Position numbers and translations under genes: made by a program
Assembly: GCA_021775915.1 (NCBI GenBank)
Contig: JAJFGW010000041.1
Coordinates: 1 to 43,531, forward strand
Direction of reading: 5' to 3'
Source of the DNA: Alphaproteobacteria bacterium
GTDB lineage: Bacteria; Pseudomonadota; Alphaproteobacteria; Micavibrionales; Micavibrionaceae
Length of the DNA stretch: 43,531 nt
In this document: positions 9,343 through 18,200 of the stretch, piece after piece
How positions within the stretch are numbered: position 1 is the stretch's first letter
Layout: every line of letters starts with the position of its first letter
Notes under the pieces: model-generated
Told to the model about the DNA's origin: nothing
The model's input: only the letters and a program-made list of their open reading frames with translations
The model's database searches: none

Positions 9343-10593
9343 ATGGTAGCGCTGGCAGAAATCAAACGGCATAAAACACATCCGGTAAAAGTTCGGGGTG
9401 TCATTGTTGGCGGCGACGCCCCTGTCGTGGTGCAGAGCATGACCAACACGGATACGGCAGACGTGCAGGCAAGTTTTGCGCAGATCAGGGAGCTGTTCCT
9501 GGCCGGGTCGGAGATTGTGCGCCTTACGGTCAACAATGATGAGGCGGCCAAGGCTGTTCCCAAAATTCGCACGTTACTAGACAAAGAAGGGTTGGATGTC
9601 CCTCTCGCCGGGTGTTTCCACTATAACGGTCACAAATTGCTGGCTGATTACCCTGAAATGGCGCAAGCGCTGGATAAATACCGTATCAATCCGGGCAATG
9701 TCGGCTTTGGCAAAAAGCGCGACGGGCAGTTTGAGATGATGATCGAAGCCGCGCTTAAATATAATAAATCCGTTCGTATTGGCGTGAATTGGGGCAGCCT
9801 TGACCAAACGCTTTCAACGAAGCTTATGGATGAGAATGCCGCCTTGGATAAGCCGCAACCAGCAGATAGCGTGATGCGCGAAGCGCTGGTGCAGTCGGCG
9901 TTGCTCAGTGCGGAAAAAGCGGAAAATATTGGGCTGGGCAAAGATCAAATCATTCTTTCGGCCAAGGTTAGCCGTGTGCAGGACCTTATCGCCGTTTACC
10001 GCGCGCTGGCGCAGCGCAGCGATTATGCGCTCCACCTGGGCCTGACAGAGGCCGGGATGGGTTCTAAGGGCATTGTAGCCACCGCCATTGGCGAAGCTGT
10101 GTTGTTGCAGCTGGGGATTGGCGATACGATTCGTGCGTCCTTGACGCCGGAGCCGGGCGGAGCGCGGACATTAGAGGTGAAGGTCTGCCAGCAAATCCTG
10201 CAAACGATGGGGCTGCGCTCCTTTGCGCCGCAGGTTAGCGCCTGTCCAGGGTGCGGGCGTACGACCAGCACCGTTTTTCAGGAGCTTGCCGGGAATATTC
10301 AGAGTTACCTCGATACGCAAATGCCGCTCTGGCAGGCACAATATCCTGGCGTGGAGGCGTTAAATGTCGCTGTGATGGGCTGTATCGTCAATGGCCCCGG
10401 CGAAAGCAAGCATGCCGATATTGGTATCAGTCTGCCGGGAACCGGAGAAAGTCCTGTCGCGCCGGTCTTTATCGACGGTAAAAAGGCGCATACGCTGCGC
10501 GGCACGGCGATTGCCGAGGAATTTCAGGCTATTCTGGAAGATTATATTAAGACCCGATATGGTGCTGAGGGGCAAAATATGTGCGTTGCCTAA
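9343..10593 (+). CDS. ispG: 4-hydroxy-3-methylbut-2-en-1-yl diphosphate synthase (flavodoxin)
   Basis: IspG (GcpE) is a [4Fe-4S] enzyme of the methylerythritol phosphate isoprenoid pathway that converts MEcPP to HMBPP. The 416 residues include the N-terminal TIM-barrel sequence [15 protein letters not shown]. The cluster ligands are Cys301 and Cys304 in SACPGCGRT and Cys347 in [11 protein letters not shown], with the fourth ligand Glu354 in the same motif. This matches the compact bacterial form without the large plant/Chlamydia insert. The stop of coaD and this ATG are separated by one base. The gene ends about 60 bases before tRNA-Lys. Confidence 0.97.
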   Translation: MVALAEIKRHKTHPVKVRGVIVGGDAPVVVQSMTNTDTADVQASFAQIRELFLAGSEIVRLTVNNDEAAKAVPKIRTLLDKEGLDVPLAGCFHYNGHKLLADYPEMAQALDKYRINPGNVGFGKKRDGQFEMMIEAALKYNKSVRIGVNWGSLDQTLSTKLMDENAALDKPQPADSVMREALVQSALLSAEKAENIGLGKDQIILSAKVSRVQDLIAVYRALAQRSDYALHLGLTEAGMGSKGIVATAIGEAVLLQLGIGDTIRASLTPEPGGARTLEVKVCQQILQTMGLRSFAPQVSACPGCGRTTSTVFQELAGNIQSYLDTQMPLWQAQYPGVEALNVAVMGCIVNGPGESKHADIGISLPGTGESPVAPVFIDGKKAHTLRGTAIAEEFQAILEDYIKTRYGAEGQNMCVA

Positions 10594-10601
10594 AAGAAAA
10601 C

Positions 10602-10630
10602 TTGACCTTTGGCAGTGAAATCCATAAGTT
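10602..10630 (+). promoter_or_regulatory. Candidate promoter for tRNA-Lys
   Basis: TTGACC (10602-10607, five of six to consensus) and TAAGTT (10625-10630, weak) are separated by 17 bases, placing a start about 20 bases before the mature tRNA end. The strong -35 box and its position just before the tRNA are the main support. Confidence 0.5.
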
Positions 10631-10655
10631 ACGCCAGTCTTTTTACGTCTAGTAA

Positions 10656-10731
10656 GACCGCTTAGCTCAGCTGGTAGAGCAACTGACTTTTAATCAGTAG
10701 GTCGAGAGTTCAAATCTCTCAGCGGTCACCA
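10656..10731 (+). tRNA. tRNA-Lys (anticodon TTT)
   Basis: A 76-base cloverleaf. The acceptor stem GACCGCT pairs with AGCGGTC. The D arm contains TAGCTCAGCTGGTAGAGC. The anticodon stem ACTGA/TCAGT encloses the loop CTTTTAA, giving anticodon TTT. The T stem GAGAG/CTCTC carries the loop TTCAAAT. The genome encodes the terminal CCA after discriminator A. It reads lysine AAA/AAG codons. The stretch immediately 3' of it carries recombinase-type repeats. Confidence 0.98.
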
Positions 10732-10774
10732 TTACTCCATAAGGCTTTCCGTTAAAATAAAAAACTCTAAGGCG

Positions 10775-10870
10775 GTTTTTGCCACAAAATACCAGTCCTC
10801 TGTAACCCGCAGAAATCCGCCATTGTCCTTTTTAATCCGTTTCGGCTTGTGGCAAATTTGTGGCAAAAAC
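10775..10870. repeat. Iterated and inverted 10-mer TTGTGGCAAA downstream of tRNA-Lys
   Basis: The 10-mer TTGTGGCAAA occurs twice on the plus strand (10847-10856 and 10858-10867) and once inverted (10778-10787). The outer pair extends to a perfect 14-base inverted repeat (10775-10788 with 10857-10870). Clustered short repeats in direct and inverted orientation next to the 3' end of a tRNA resemble arm-type sites of tyrosine recombinases. No integrase gene is present, and I found no second copy of the tRNA 3' end in the window. The rest of 10732-10943 holds no convincing gene. Confidence 0.5.
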
Positions 10871-10943
10871 GAAAAAAGTGGGCACCGCTTCGGAACAAGG
10901 CCTTGCACATGATGCGTAGTAAAGCATCACAGGAATTTGTCGC

Positions 10944-11117
10944 ATGGCAACCCCGGAACGGAAGGGCAAAACCCGTGAGGGTTTTACCCGCGCCGCCAAA
11001 GCGGGCAAGGAAAAGACAGATTTTTGGACTGCCATAAAAATCAATCCGGCAAAAGAAAAGGCTATTGCCCGTGCCATTGCCGTTCTCTATATCAGAGCAG
11101 TTCTTGGATCAACCTGA
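10944..11117 (+). CDS. Possible small basic protein (57 aa)
   Basis: An open frame starts MATPERKGKTREGFTRAAKA and ends YIRAVLGST. It is rich in Lys, Arg and Ala and predicted helical in its second half (NPAKEKAIARAIAVLYIRAV). An AGGAA ribosome binding site lies 8-9 bases upstream of the ATG. It resembles no family I know. Its place in the tRNA-adjacent stretch and its small basic nature suggest a leftover or active gene of a mobile element, but this is inference. It could also be chance. Confidence 0.4.
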   Translation: MATPERKGKTREGFTRAAKAGKEKTDFWTAIKINPAKEKAIARAIAVLYIRAVLGST

Positions 11118-11146
11118 GAATTTTTATAAAGATCGGAATACACTCG

Positions 11147-11476
11147 CTAACCAGAATTTAGAGCACTGCCAGGCACTAGATTTGATTTCAAGGTAGTATT
11201 ATAATTTTCTACCAGGTCATGGGCCGCCTGATAAGTAACTCGTTCAGGGTTATCTTTAGATACATCATGCGCCCTCAAATCACTTATTTTGTCAAACAGA
11301 GCCTGCTGGTTTAATGTGAGATGATCACCGCCAGTATTACTAAATTTGGCAACATATTCATTGCCCTTAAGTTCGATTTGAAAAGGTTCTGGGCCGTAAA
11401 CGCTGGCGGCAAAGTCTTCCTTGATATCTGCACTAGGGCAAATTGTATCTTTTGGTATGTCATCTTCACTGGTCAT
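11147..11476 (-). CDS. Protein of unknown function (109 aa)
   Basis: A soluble acidic protein starting MTSEDDIPKDTICPSADIKE, with no signal peptide or membrane segment. The central part (EPFQIELKGNEYVAKFSN) looks like beta strands and the C-terminal half (TLNQQALFDKISDLRAHDV and following) helical. I start at ATG 11476, which has GAAGG about 10 bases upstream; a TTG at 11485 is less likely. No family recognised. It is the only minus-strand gene between tRNA-Lys and the inverted DUF4175 half. Confidence 0.55.
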   Translation of the reverse strand: MTSEDDIPKDTICPSADIKEDFAASVYGPEPFQIELKGNEYVAKFSNTGGDHLTLNQQALFDKISDLRAHDVSKDNPERVTYQAAHDLVENYNTTLKSNLVPGSALNSG

Positions 11477-11566
11477 AGCTTGCAAACCTTCTCTATATTA
11501 CGACTTAATGCATATTCCCATAAGGTAATGAACAAAATGTTAAAATGATCTGCCTTTTTAGGCTCT

Positions 11567-11851
11567 ATGCCTTTGCAGGACCCAACAATAGACGTTCGAA
11601 CTCTGCCTGATTCCGAACTCGATAATCTGGCCGTCGTGGTCGTGTCTCGTTTGGTTATCACTGGGAGCAATCACCACAGGCTCCATGAAGAACTTACAGT
11701 TTCCGGCGGATACCTCAAAGACGAGGGTTTTAGCCGTGAGCCGAAGGTCATTTATTTAGCACAAGGTTCCTACAAGGCTAGACAAATCGGTGATGGTGTC
11801 AAACTTGTGCTGACGCTAGGCAGTGCCTATGTGTGCGGTCGTTTTCCTTGA
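11567..11851 (+). CDS. Possible small protein of unknown function (94 aa)
   Basis: An open frame from ATG 11567 to TGA 11851 with acceptable codon use but no clear ribosome binding site. The protein (MPLQDPTIDVRTLPDSELDN to SAYVCGRFP) contains a hydrophobic stretch LAVVVVSRLVI and no motif I recognise. The -35 box of the next gene's promoter overlaps its stop codon, so it is probably transcribed separately from the 689-residue gene. It may be a chance frame. Confidence 0.35.
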   Translation: MPLQDPTIDVRTLPDSELDNLAVVVVSRLVITGSNHHRLHEELTVSGGYLKDEGFSREPKVIYLAQGSYKARQIGDGVKLVLTLGSAYVCGRFP

Positions 11852-11877
11852 CATAACACATAAAAATAAGCTATAAA
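11848..11877 (+). promoter_or_regulatory. Strong sigma-70 type promoter for the 689-residue orphan gene
   Basis: A perfect TTGACA (11848-11853) and TATAAA (11872-11877, five of six) are separated by 18 bases. Transcription would start near 11884, about 27 bases before the first ATG of the orphan gene. It is the best-matching promoter in the window. Confidence 0.7.
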
Positions 11878-11910
11878 GTTAGGTGTTTTTAATTATTAAC
11901 GTCAGACTTT

Positions 11911-13980
11911 ATGGAAGGATATGTTTTGAAAAAAGCAGATGCTAATGCTTTGACGCGGGCTATTGCTCTGGGTTTTTTAGGGGGGGCAAGCCCTGACTTT
12001 TCTCCCCGTTATATTGGCAAACGAACCAATGGTGAGCGTGGTAACGTCGATGACGGCATGGTTTTGCGGGCCAATGGCAATTATCGGTTGGCTGAGGATG
12101 TTGGTACGGGAAGCCGTATTTTGCTCCGCGGCTCTATGTATAATGATTTAGTCGGTGTCCGTGGTGAGGACAGGGACATCTGGTTGAAAGAAAACCCAGA
12201 AGGACTTTCTGTCGTATCCGGCTGGTCTCCGGGCATGACTATTAGTAATGATGACGATACTGATATGTGCCGCATCAAGTGGAGTTCGCCAAGAAAGGGC
12301 CGTGATTTTCGTCATGATACAAATGCGCATGAAGCGAAGATTCAGTTTAACTCACGAAATCGTCTGAATCTCTACCCGTCCGAAATTACCTCTCTAAGGG
12401 AGCAGGGCGGGGATGAAAATGATTACGATCAGACGACGGCGGAAATGAGTTCTTTAAGAACAATCATTATGCCGAATGAACAGTTTTCCTATGGTTTTTA
12501 TGAACAGAAAAATGGCCAGTGGCTTTCGCGCCGTTATATCCGTACGGATGGCGATGAAAAAAAGGCCGGAGACAGTTTTGTTAAAACTGACCCCTATAAT
12601 CCTGACGGGCGTATGGATAATGCCTTTTCCCTCGGGGAAAAGGTAGGGGTGTATAACTCTCTTGCTGAAGCCTACGCCTATGGTGTCGTTGACTGGAGTA
12701 AACGGGCAAAACGTATACGGGACGGCAAGTCACCTCTGACACTGATGGAAATGATGAAAAGCCCGGTAACGACAACCAAACGGAATCTCGTTAGTGCGTT
12801 TAACAGTTATATTAAAAACCGGGAGTGGAAAGAAATTTTGATTCATAGTTTGCCTACTTTAGCTATGTTGCCCGTTGTTAAGGGCCGTCAGGCTTTAGTG
12901 TTTGCTAAGGCACTGGTTCTGTCGCTTGCTGCTATGAAGGGCGGTAAGATCGCGGAAGATAAATCCGCCAAGGGAATGGAAAAGGTGCGCAGTGTTCTAG
13001 ACCGTCTTTTAATGACGAAAACTAAAAAGCAGAGAAAAAAGAAAAAAAATGCATCTAAGCCCTATGCCAATGTGAAGAAAGATTACGTTATTGATCCAGA
13101 AAATAGCGAGGATAGTACGCTTTCTATGCTTGATCCCAAGGAATCCCCTTTTCTACGTCTTTTAACTCAGGAAGAGGCCGGCATGAACTATGATGACGGG
13201 GTAACCGTCGATGTGTCATCGAATCAATGGCTTGAGGAATCCATCCTGCGTTCTCTGAATGAGGACCAGCCCTCTCACGGTTTTGTTATTAACCCGGCTA
13301 TGATGAGCTTTTATCATCTGGACAGCGGGCTCGTGTTACTTGTTCATTTTAATGAAACGGTTGGGAAGACAACAGTTTATGCGGCGCACAGGCCGGAGAT
13401 CGCAGCCAGCGATGGTAATGGTTTGTCAAAATATGCGGCGCGGCTGGATAAGGAAAGCATTATCAAAATAGAACGGAAAGTCCGCATCCCTGAAAATGGT
13501 AAAAATAAACAGGAGGATTTCCTGTCCAGCGTGCTGAACGAGAAATTAATTGAAGACATCAAGGTTAAAACGGGCCTCATAAAACAAGATGAAATAGATG
13601 AAGGCAAAAAAGCTCATAAAACAGAGAGCCTGACAAAAGAGCATTTTGAAGCGGAGGTGCTGGAGCTTTTAATTGCCGGGGATAATAAGGCTCTGGTAAC
13701 TCCGGAGGAAAAGAAACAGACGCTCAAACATATTCAGTGGCTGTTTAATACAAAAGCCGAGGGTGGAGGTCAGGATTCCAGTCAACCAACGGCCGCTTAT
13801 CCATGGACAGAACAAGATTGGCCGGATGCTTCTCTTGGTGAAGAGGGTAGCCCGGATGGCGAAAAAGAACATGTGATAAGCGAAGAAGAGCGCATTGCAA
13901 ATCTAACGCGTCATTTCGAAGGCATGGAATTACCACCGCTGCGCCCGGCGGCGGCGGAGTGGACGTTGAAAAACGGTTAA
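11911..13980 (+). CDS. Large orphan protein of unknown function (689 aa)
   Basis: I do not recognise this protein. Residues 1-290 are polar and beta-like. A hydrophobic region at about 311-347 (HSLPTLAMLPVVKG, LVFAKALVLSLAAM) could form one or two membrane helices. It is followed by a very basic patch KKQRKKKK near residue 372, then a mixed region (430-560) and a charged C-terminal tail rich in Glu. No signal peptide is seen. The start is uncertain: ATG 11911 has no ribosome binding site, whereas an in-frame TTG at 11926 has GGAAGG 7 bases before it, which would remove five residues. A strong promoter precedes it and no partner gene overlaps it. Lying between tRNA-Lys and the broken DUF4175 locus, it may be horizontally acquired. 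The hydrophobic middle flanked by soluble parts is compatible with a membrane-associated or effector-like role, but nothing proves it. Confidence 0.75.
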   Translation: MEGYVLKKADANALTRAIALGFLGGASPDFSPRYIGKRTNGERGNVDDGMVLRANGNYRLAEDVGTGSRILLRGSMYNDLVGVRGEDRDIWLKENPEGLSVVSGWSPGMTISNDDDTDMCRIKWSSPRKGRDFRHDTNAHEAKIQFNSRNRLNLYPSEITSLREQGGDENDYDQTTAEMSSLRTIIMPNEQFSYGFYEQKNGQWLSRRYIRTDGDEKKAGDSFVKTDPYNPDGRMDNAFSLGEKVGVYNSLAEAYAYGVVDWSKRAKRIRDGKSPLTLMEMMKSPVTTTKRNLVSAFNSYIKNREWKEILIHSLPTLAMLPVVKGRQALVFAKALVLSLAAMKGGKIAEDKSAKGMEKVRSVLDRLLMTKTKKQRKKKKNASKPYANVKKDYVIDPENSEDSTLSMLDPKESPFLRLLTQEEAGMNYDDGVTVDVSSNQWLEESILRSLNEDQPSHGFVINPAMMSFYHLDSGLVLLVHFNETVGKTTVYAAHRPEIAASDGNGLSKYAARLDKESIIKIERKVRIPENGKNKQEDFLSSVLNEKLIEDIKVKTGLIKQDEIDEGKKAHKTESLTKEHFEAEVLELLIAGDNKALVTPEEKKQTLKHIQWLFNTKAEGGGQDSSQPTAAYPWTEQDWPDASLGEEGSPDGEKEHVISEEERIANLTRHFEGMELPPLRPAAAEWTLKNG

Positions 13981-14094
13981 CTCCCATTAATTTACCAGAC
14001 AAGAAGATAATTGACATAGTGAAGCCTTCTCTTTATGACTTAGTACAAGTCTTTTAAATGATGGGTTAAACGACAGGGATGGGTTCTATCTATA

Positions 14095-15246
14095 ATGGGG
14101 TTACCAGCTAAAACTAATGATCCGGATCGCAACCGCAGCAAGTTTGCACGGTCTTTTGAGCGTGCTGTAGGGCGTGCGCGCTGGTCTGGCTTTCTGGAGC
14201 GCGCATGGGAGCGTTCAGTACCAACGGTTGGTGGTTTGAGTGCTGTTTTTTTAAGCGCCTCCTGGCTTGGATTGTGGCAGAATGTGACGCCTGCGGCGCG
14301 CGTTGTCGGTGTTATTTTATTTGCGGCGGCTCTTGTTACCGCGGCGCGTCCTCTTTTTAAGGTTAAAAGACTGACCAGAGAAGAGGCTCTTAATCGTATG
14401 GATAATGTCACGGGAAAGCCGAATAGACCGGCTTCGACTTATGGTGATATATCTGCTGGTGAAGGAGGGGGAGATGATGATGAAGTTAAAGCCCTTTGGC
14501 AAATTCAGCGGAAGCGTATTGAAAAAGAAGTTGGGAGTTTTGATGCCGGTGCACCAAAATCTAGTCTTGGGCGCAGGGATCCGTTCGGAGCTCGTTTTGC
14601 GCTTCTTCTTGTTACCGGGGTTTCTTTGGGCGTGGCTATGTCGCAGGGGCAGGAAATTGACCGTGTTACAGCGGCTTTTGATTGGAGTTTGCAGGCCCCG
14701 TCGGCCGGTCCGGTTAAGGTTGATGCCTGGGTTTCTCCGCCTGTTTATACCGGGGTGGCGCCGCTTTATTTGTCGAAAACGGATGCTGATAAGTCTGCTG
14801 TTTCCAAGTCTAAGTTTACCGTTCCGGCGCGTAGTGTCTTAAGAATCAATGTTCATGACAAAGATGCTAAAGAAAAAATTTCAGTGACGGGGGGGGCGAG
14901 TTCGGTTGAGGATTCATGCTCATCTTTTTCTTATAACAATACGACGAAATGCGAGTTTAAACTGGCAAGTAGTGCTAGCGTTACTGTTAAAAGAGGGGCG
15001 CATAAGCCTTTAAGCTGGCGCTTTAATGTGACGCCTGATTTACCGCCGAGAATTTCTGTGGCGCCGGTGCCGCAAGATAAGAAGAAAAATGAGGAGCAGC
15101 CGAATTTGAGTGTTACCTACACGTTGGAGGATGAATATGACGCTGAGGTAACAGAAGGGCGGATAGCGCCAATAAAGCCGGCAGATCCGGATGCTAGGCC
15201 ATTGCCCCTTTATAACCTTCCAAAGATAACCATCCCCGTAAAATGA
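14095..15246 (+). CDS. TIGR02302/DUF4175 family protein, N-terminal half only
   Basis: TIGR02302 proteins are long (about 850 residues) alphaproteobacterial proteins with membrane helices near the N-terminus and a Gln-rich C-terminal part outside the membrane; their role is unknown. This 383-residue gene carries only the first half. It has predicted helices at residues 42-62, 66-85 and 164-183, then a periplasmic beta domain (VDAWVSPPVYTGVAPLYLSK to SVTYTLEDEYDAEVTEG). It stops after LYNLPKITIPVK, where family members continue into the next domain. That continuation is on the opposite strand, starting at 18606 and ending 21 bases from this stop. The frame is clean, with no internal stop, so this looks like a separated gene and not a decayed one. 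The ribosome binding site is weak (GGGATGGG, far upstream). Confidence 0.8.
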   Translation: MGLPAKTNDPDRNRSKFARSFERAVGRARWSGFLERAWERSVPTVGGLSAVFLSASWLGLWQNVTPAARVVGVILFAAALVTAARPLFKVKRLTREEALNRMDNVTGKPNRPASTYGDISAGEGGGDDDEVKALWQIQRKRIEKEVGSFDAGAPKSSLGRRDPFGARFALLLVTGVSLGVAMSQGQEIDRVTAAFDWSLQAPSAGPVKVDAWVSPPVYTGVAPLYLSKTDADKSAVSKSKFTVPARSVLRINVHDKDAKEKISVTGGASSVEDSCSSFSYNNTTKCEFKLASSASVTVKRGAHKPLSWRFNVTPDLPPRISVAPVPQDKKKNEEQPNLSVTYTLEDEYDAEVTEGRIAPIKPADPDARPLPLYNLPKITIPVK

Positions 15247-15267
15247 TTATATAGGATAATAAACGCT

Positions 15268-18200
15268 TTATTTAGGGCCGGGGGCAGGGGTGCCAAACCG
15301 TTTTAGCAGGCGATTAATGTATTCCCGTTCTTCTGATGGTCGGCTTTCTTCGCCACTGCGTTTCCGCAATTCGTCTCTGATTTCCCGGGATTCCTTTTCT
15401 GTTGAAGTTTCAGGCACGTCGCCTTGCCCCTGAGGAATAGTGTCAGGGTTCCGTCCCAACGGGTCTGTGTCACCTCGTTTGATGTTTTGGTTGGGATTTC
15501 TCATTGGTGATGATCCTGTGGCTTGCCCTGATTGCCCATCTTTGGGGGGCTGACTCATCTTTTGCATTTGCTGCATCATGTCTTTGCGCATTTTTTTCGC
15601 AGCGTCTTTCATGGACTCCATTGCTTGTTGCTGGCTAGGGGTGGCCTTGCCGGGCTTGCCCTTTCCTAGTTGCTTCGAGGCGCTTTCCATGGATTTGTCA
15701 GCATCTTTCATGGATTTCATTTGCTGTTCCATTTTCTTCTGCATTTCTTGAAGTTGCTGCTGTAGCTTCTTTTGGTCTTGCTGGAGCTTGTTGCCTTTTT
15801 GCTGCTGTTTCTGCATTTGCTGCATTTGCTGCTGCATATCTTTTTGTTTTTTGTTTTTCTTCTGATTCTGCGGCTGGTTTTGCTGCTGCTTCATCATCTT
15901 TTGCAGTTTTTTTGTTAACTGGTCTATCAGGTTTTTCATTTCTTCCGGCTGTTGTTCTTCCGGTTTCTTTTGATCCTGCTTTTGATCTTGTTTTTGATCC
16001 TGATTTTTTTGTTGCTGGGATGACTGTTTTTCCTGTTTCGGGATCAGTTTCTGGAGTAAGTCCATCAGCTTCTGGGCGTCTGTTGCCATGTCTTTAAGTT
16101 CGTCATGCTCATCGTAACTGGGGACAGGGGTTTGCTGTATTGTATCGTCCAGACGCTGTTCGAGAGTGTTAAGCTCTCCTTGTATTTCACCAAGGCTGTC
16201 CTGGCTGTTTTTGTTTTCCTGCTGCGTTTTCAGGTTTTCCTGGCGCATATCTTCTATGAAATTTTGGAGCTGTTGCTGTAGCGCGCGGGCGTCCGGCTCT
16301 GCTGCTTTTTGTGCGTTTAGCGCGGCAAACTGGACAATAAACGCCCGGCCATTACTTTGTTGTATGGAAGCGCTGCTCCCGGTTTGTTTGTTCAGTTGCT
16401 CTAGTTGCTTTTCAATTTGCTTGAGCTGTTCCAGTTTTTGGTCGTTACCTGATTGCGGATTTTTCTCCATAAACTGACGAAGCCCTTGCAACACATTATT
16501 GAGTTGCCGGGGGTCGGGCTGTGAGCTTTGTTTCATCTGCTGCCCGGTTTCGTCGAGCTTTTTGATATTATTTTCGCTTTGTTTTCCGGTTTCTTTTTGT
16601 TGCTGGCCAAGTTTGTCCATGGCCTGCCCCATCTGTGAGAGCAATCTTTTGAGTTGTTCGGGGCTTAGGGGTTTGCCAGCGGGTTTGTTTTGTTGCTGCT
16701 CCTGCTCCATTTTTTTCATTTCCTGCTGCATTTGCTCAAGCTTTTTCAGGGTGTCCTGAGCCTGCTGCTGGTTCATTTGCTGATCTTTTTTCTGCATCTG
16801 ATCGCTTTGCTTCTGCATTTGATCCAGATCTTGCTTCATCCCGTCCATTTTCTTTGAATTTTTCTGGCTGCGTTTTTGTGCCTCCTGCGCCATTTTTTTC
16901 ATTTCATCGATCATCTGGTCGAGTTTTTTCTGCGCTTGTTTTCGCTGCTCTTTATTCATGGACTGACCTTGCTGCTGCATTTTGTCCATTTGCTTCGTTT
17001 GATTGCGGAGCTGCTCTTGCATTTTGTTGATTTTTTGTTGCTCAGGCTTTTGCATGGCAGGAGATTTTTTCATCTCTTTCAGTGCTTGCTGCATCTGTTC
17101 CATGGTTTTACGGAGCTGCTTTTCATTCAGGGGCTCGCTGTTTTTTTGCTTGGCGACATCCTGCATTTCCTTGAGCATTTTTTTCAGCTCGTCTTGCTTC
17201 TTTTGGCGCTCTTCTCTGTCCATTGGCTTGTTTTGTTGCCGCTGGCTTGTTTGTTTTTGCATTTGCTGGAGCTGCTTCTGCATGTCGTCGATTTTTTGCT
17301 GCTTGCTCTGGCTCTGCTGTTGCTGCTTCTTCATTTGCTGGAGCTGTTTCTGCATCTGTTGCATCATTTTTTGTAGCTCAGGCTTGTTCATGGGCTGGTT
17401 TTGCCGGCCCATTTTTTGCTGCATTTTTTTCAGAGCGTCTTCTGTTTGCTGTTTTTCGCTGTCTTTTTCCTGTGTCTTTTTCCCAAGTTCCTCAGCTTTC
17501 TTTTGCAGTTCTTTCGCCTGTTGCTGGTTTTCCTTGGCGCCCTCTTTCATCTTCTCAGCATTTTTCTTCATCTGTTCCAGAACTTTATCGAGCGTCTTAA
17601 GGTCTATGGGCGGTTTGTCTTGTTCTAGTGTTTTGTCCAGCAGCTCTTTCTGTTTTTTTATCATTTCTTGTAGTTCGTTGTGCTGCTGCTGTTTTTGTTG
17701 CAACTGTTTCATTTGCTCGCGCATTTGCTTCATCTGCTCGCGCATTTGCTCTGCAGTCATTTGTTGCTGTTGTGGCTGGCCCCGTTGTTGTTGCTGGTTT
17801 TGTTGCTTCATTATCTGTTGCATCATTTGTTCCATCATTTGCTTGGCAAGTTCAGGATCCATTTTGGAGAGCTCTTTCATCATCTTTTTCAGCTCTTCCA
17901 TCATTTTATTCTGCTGTTCCAGCAGTTTTTTCTGTGCTTCCAGCTCATCCGGGCTAAGGCTCTTCCCTTTTTCCTTGAGAAGCTCTTCCATTGCTTTCTG
18001 AGCTTCTTCCATAAGTTTGAGTAGCTCCTCCGGAGATGCGCCATCTTCCATGGCTTTGCGTAGGGCCTCTTGAGCATCGCGCAGTTTTCTTTCTGCCGGG
18101 CTCAGTTGTTCTTCTTCAAGCTCGAGCATGACATTCCACAGCAAAGCAACGGATTTGCTTAAATCCTCAGGGCCGCGGGCTTTAATGATGCTGTTATGGG

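Noticed and set aside
10849-11037. Plus-strand frame of 62 residues after the repeats near tRNA-Lys
   Set aside because: It starts inside the repeat cluster, lacks a ribosome binding site and overlaps the better supported 57-residue frame in another phase.
11473-11670. 65-residue minus-strand frame with Ser/Thr/Arg-rich sequence
   Set aside because: It overlaps both the 109-residue gene start and the 94-residue frame, has no ribosome binding site and looks like a shadow.
15244-15268. Terminator between the convergent DUF4175 halves
   Set aside because: AATAAACGCTTTATT forms only a weak AT stem without a clear T run on either strand.
15912-18024. Long Leu/Phe/Cys/Ser-rich plus-strand frames resembling membrane proteins
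   Set aside because: They are the opposite-strand reading of Gln/Lys/Met codons in the inverted DUF4175 half. They have no ribosome binding sites and no family similarity.
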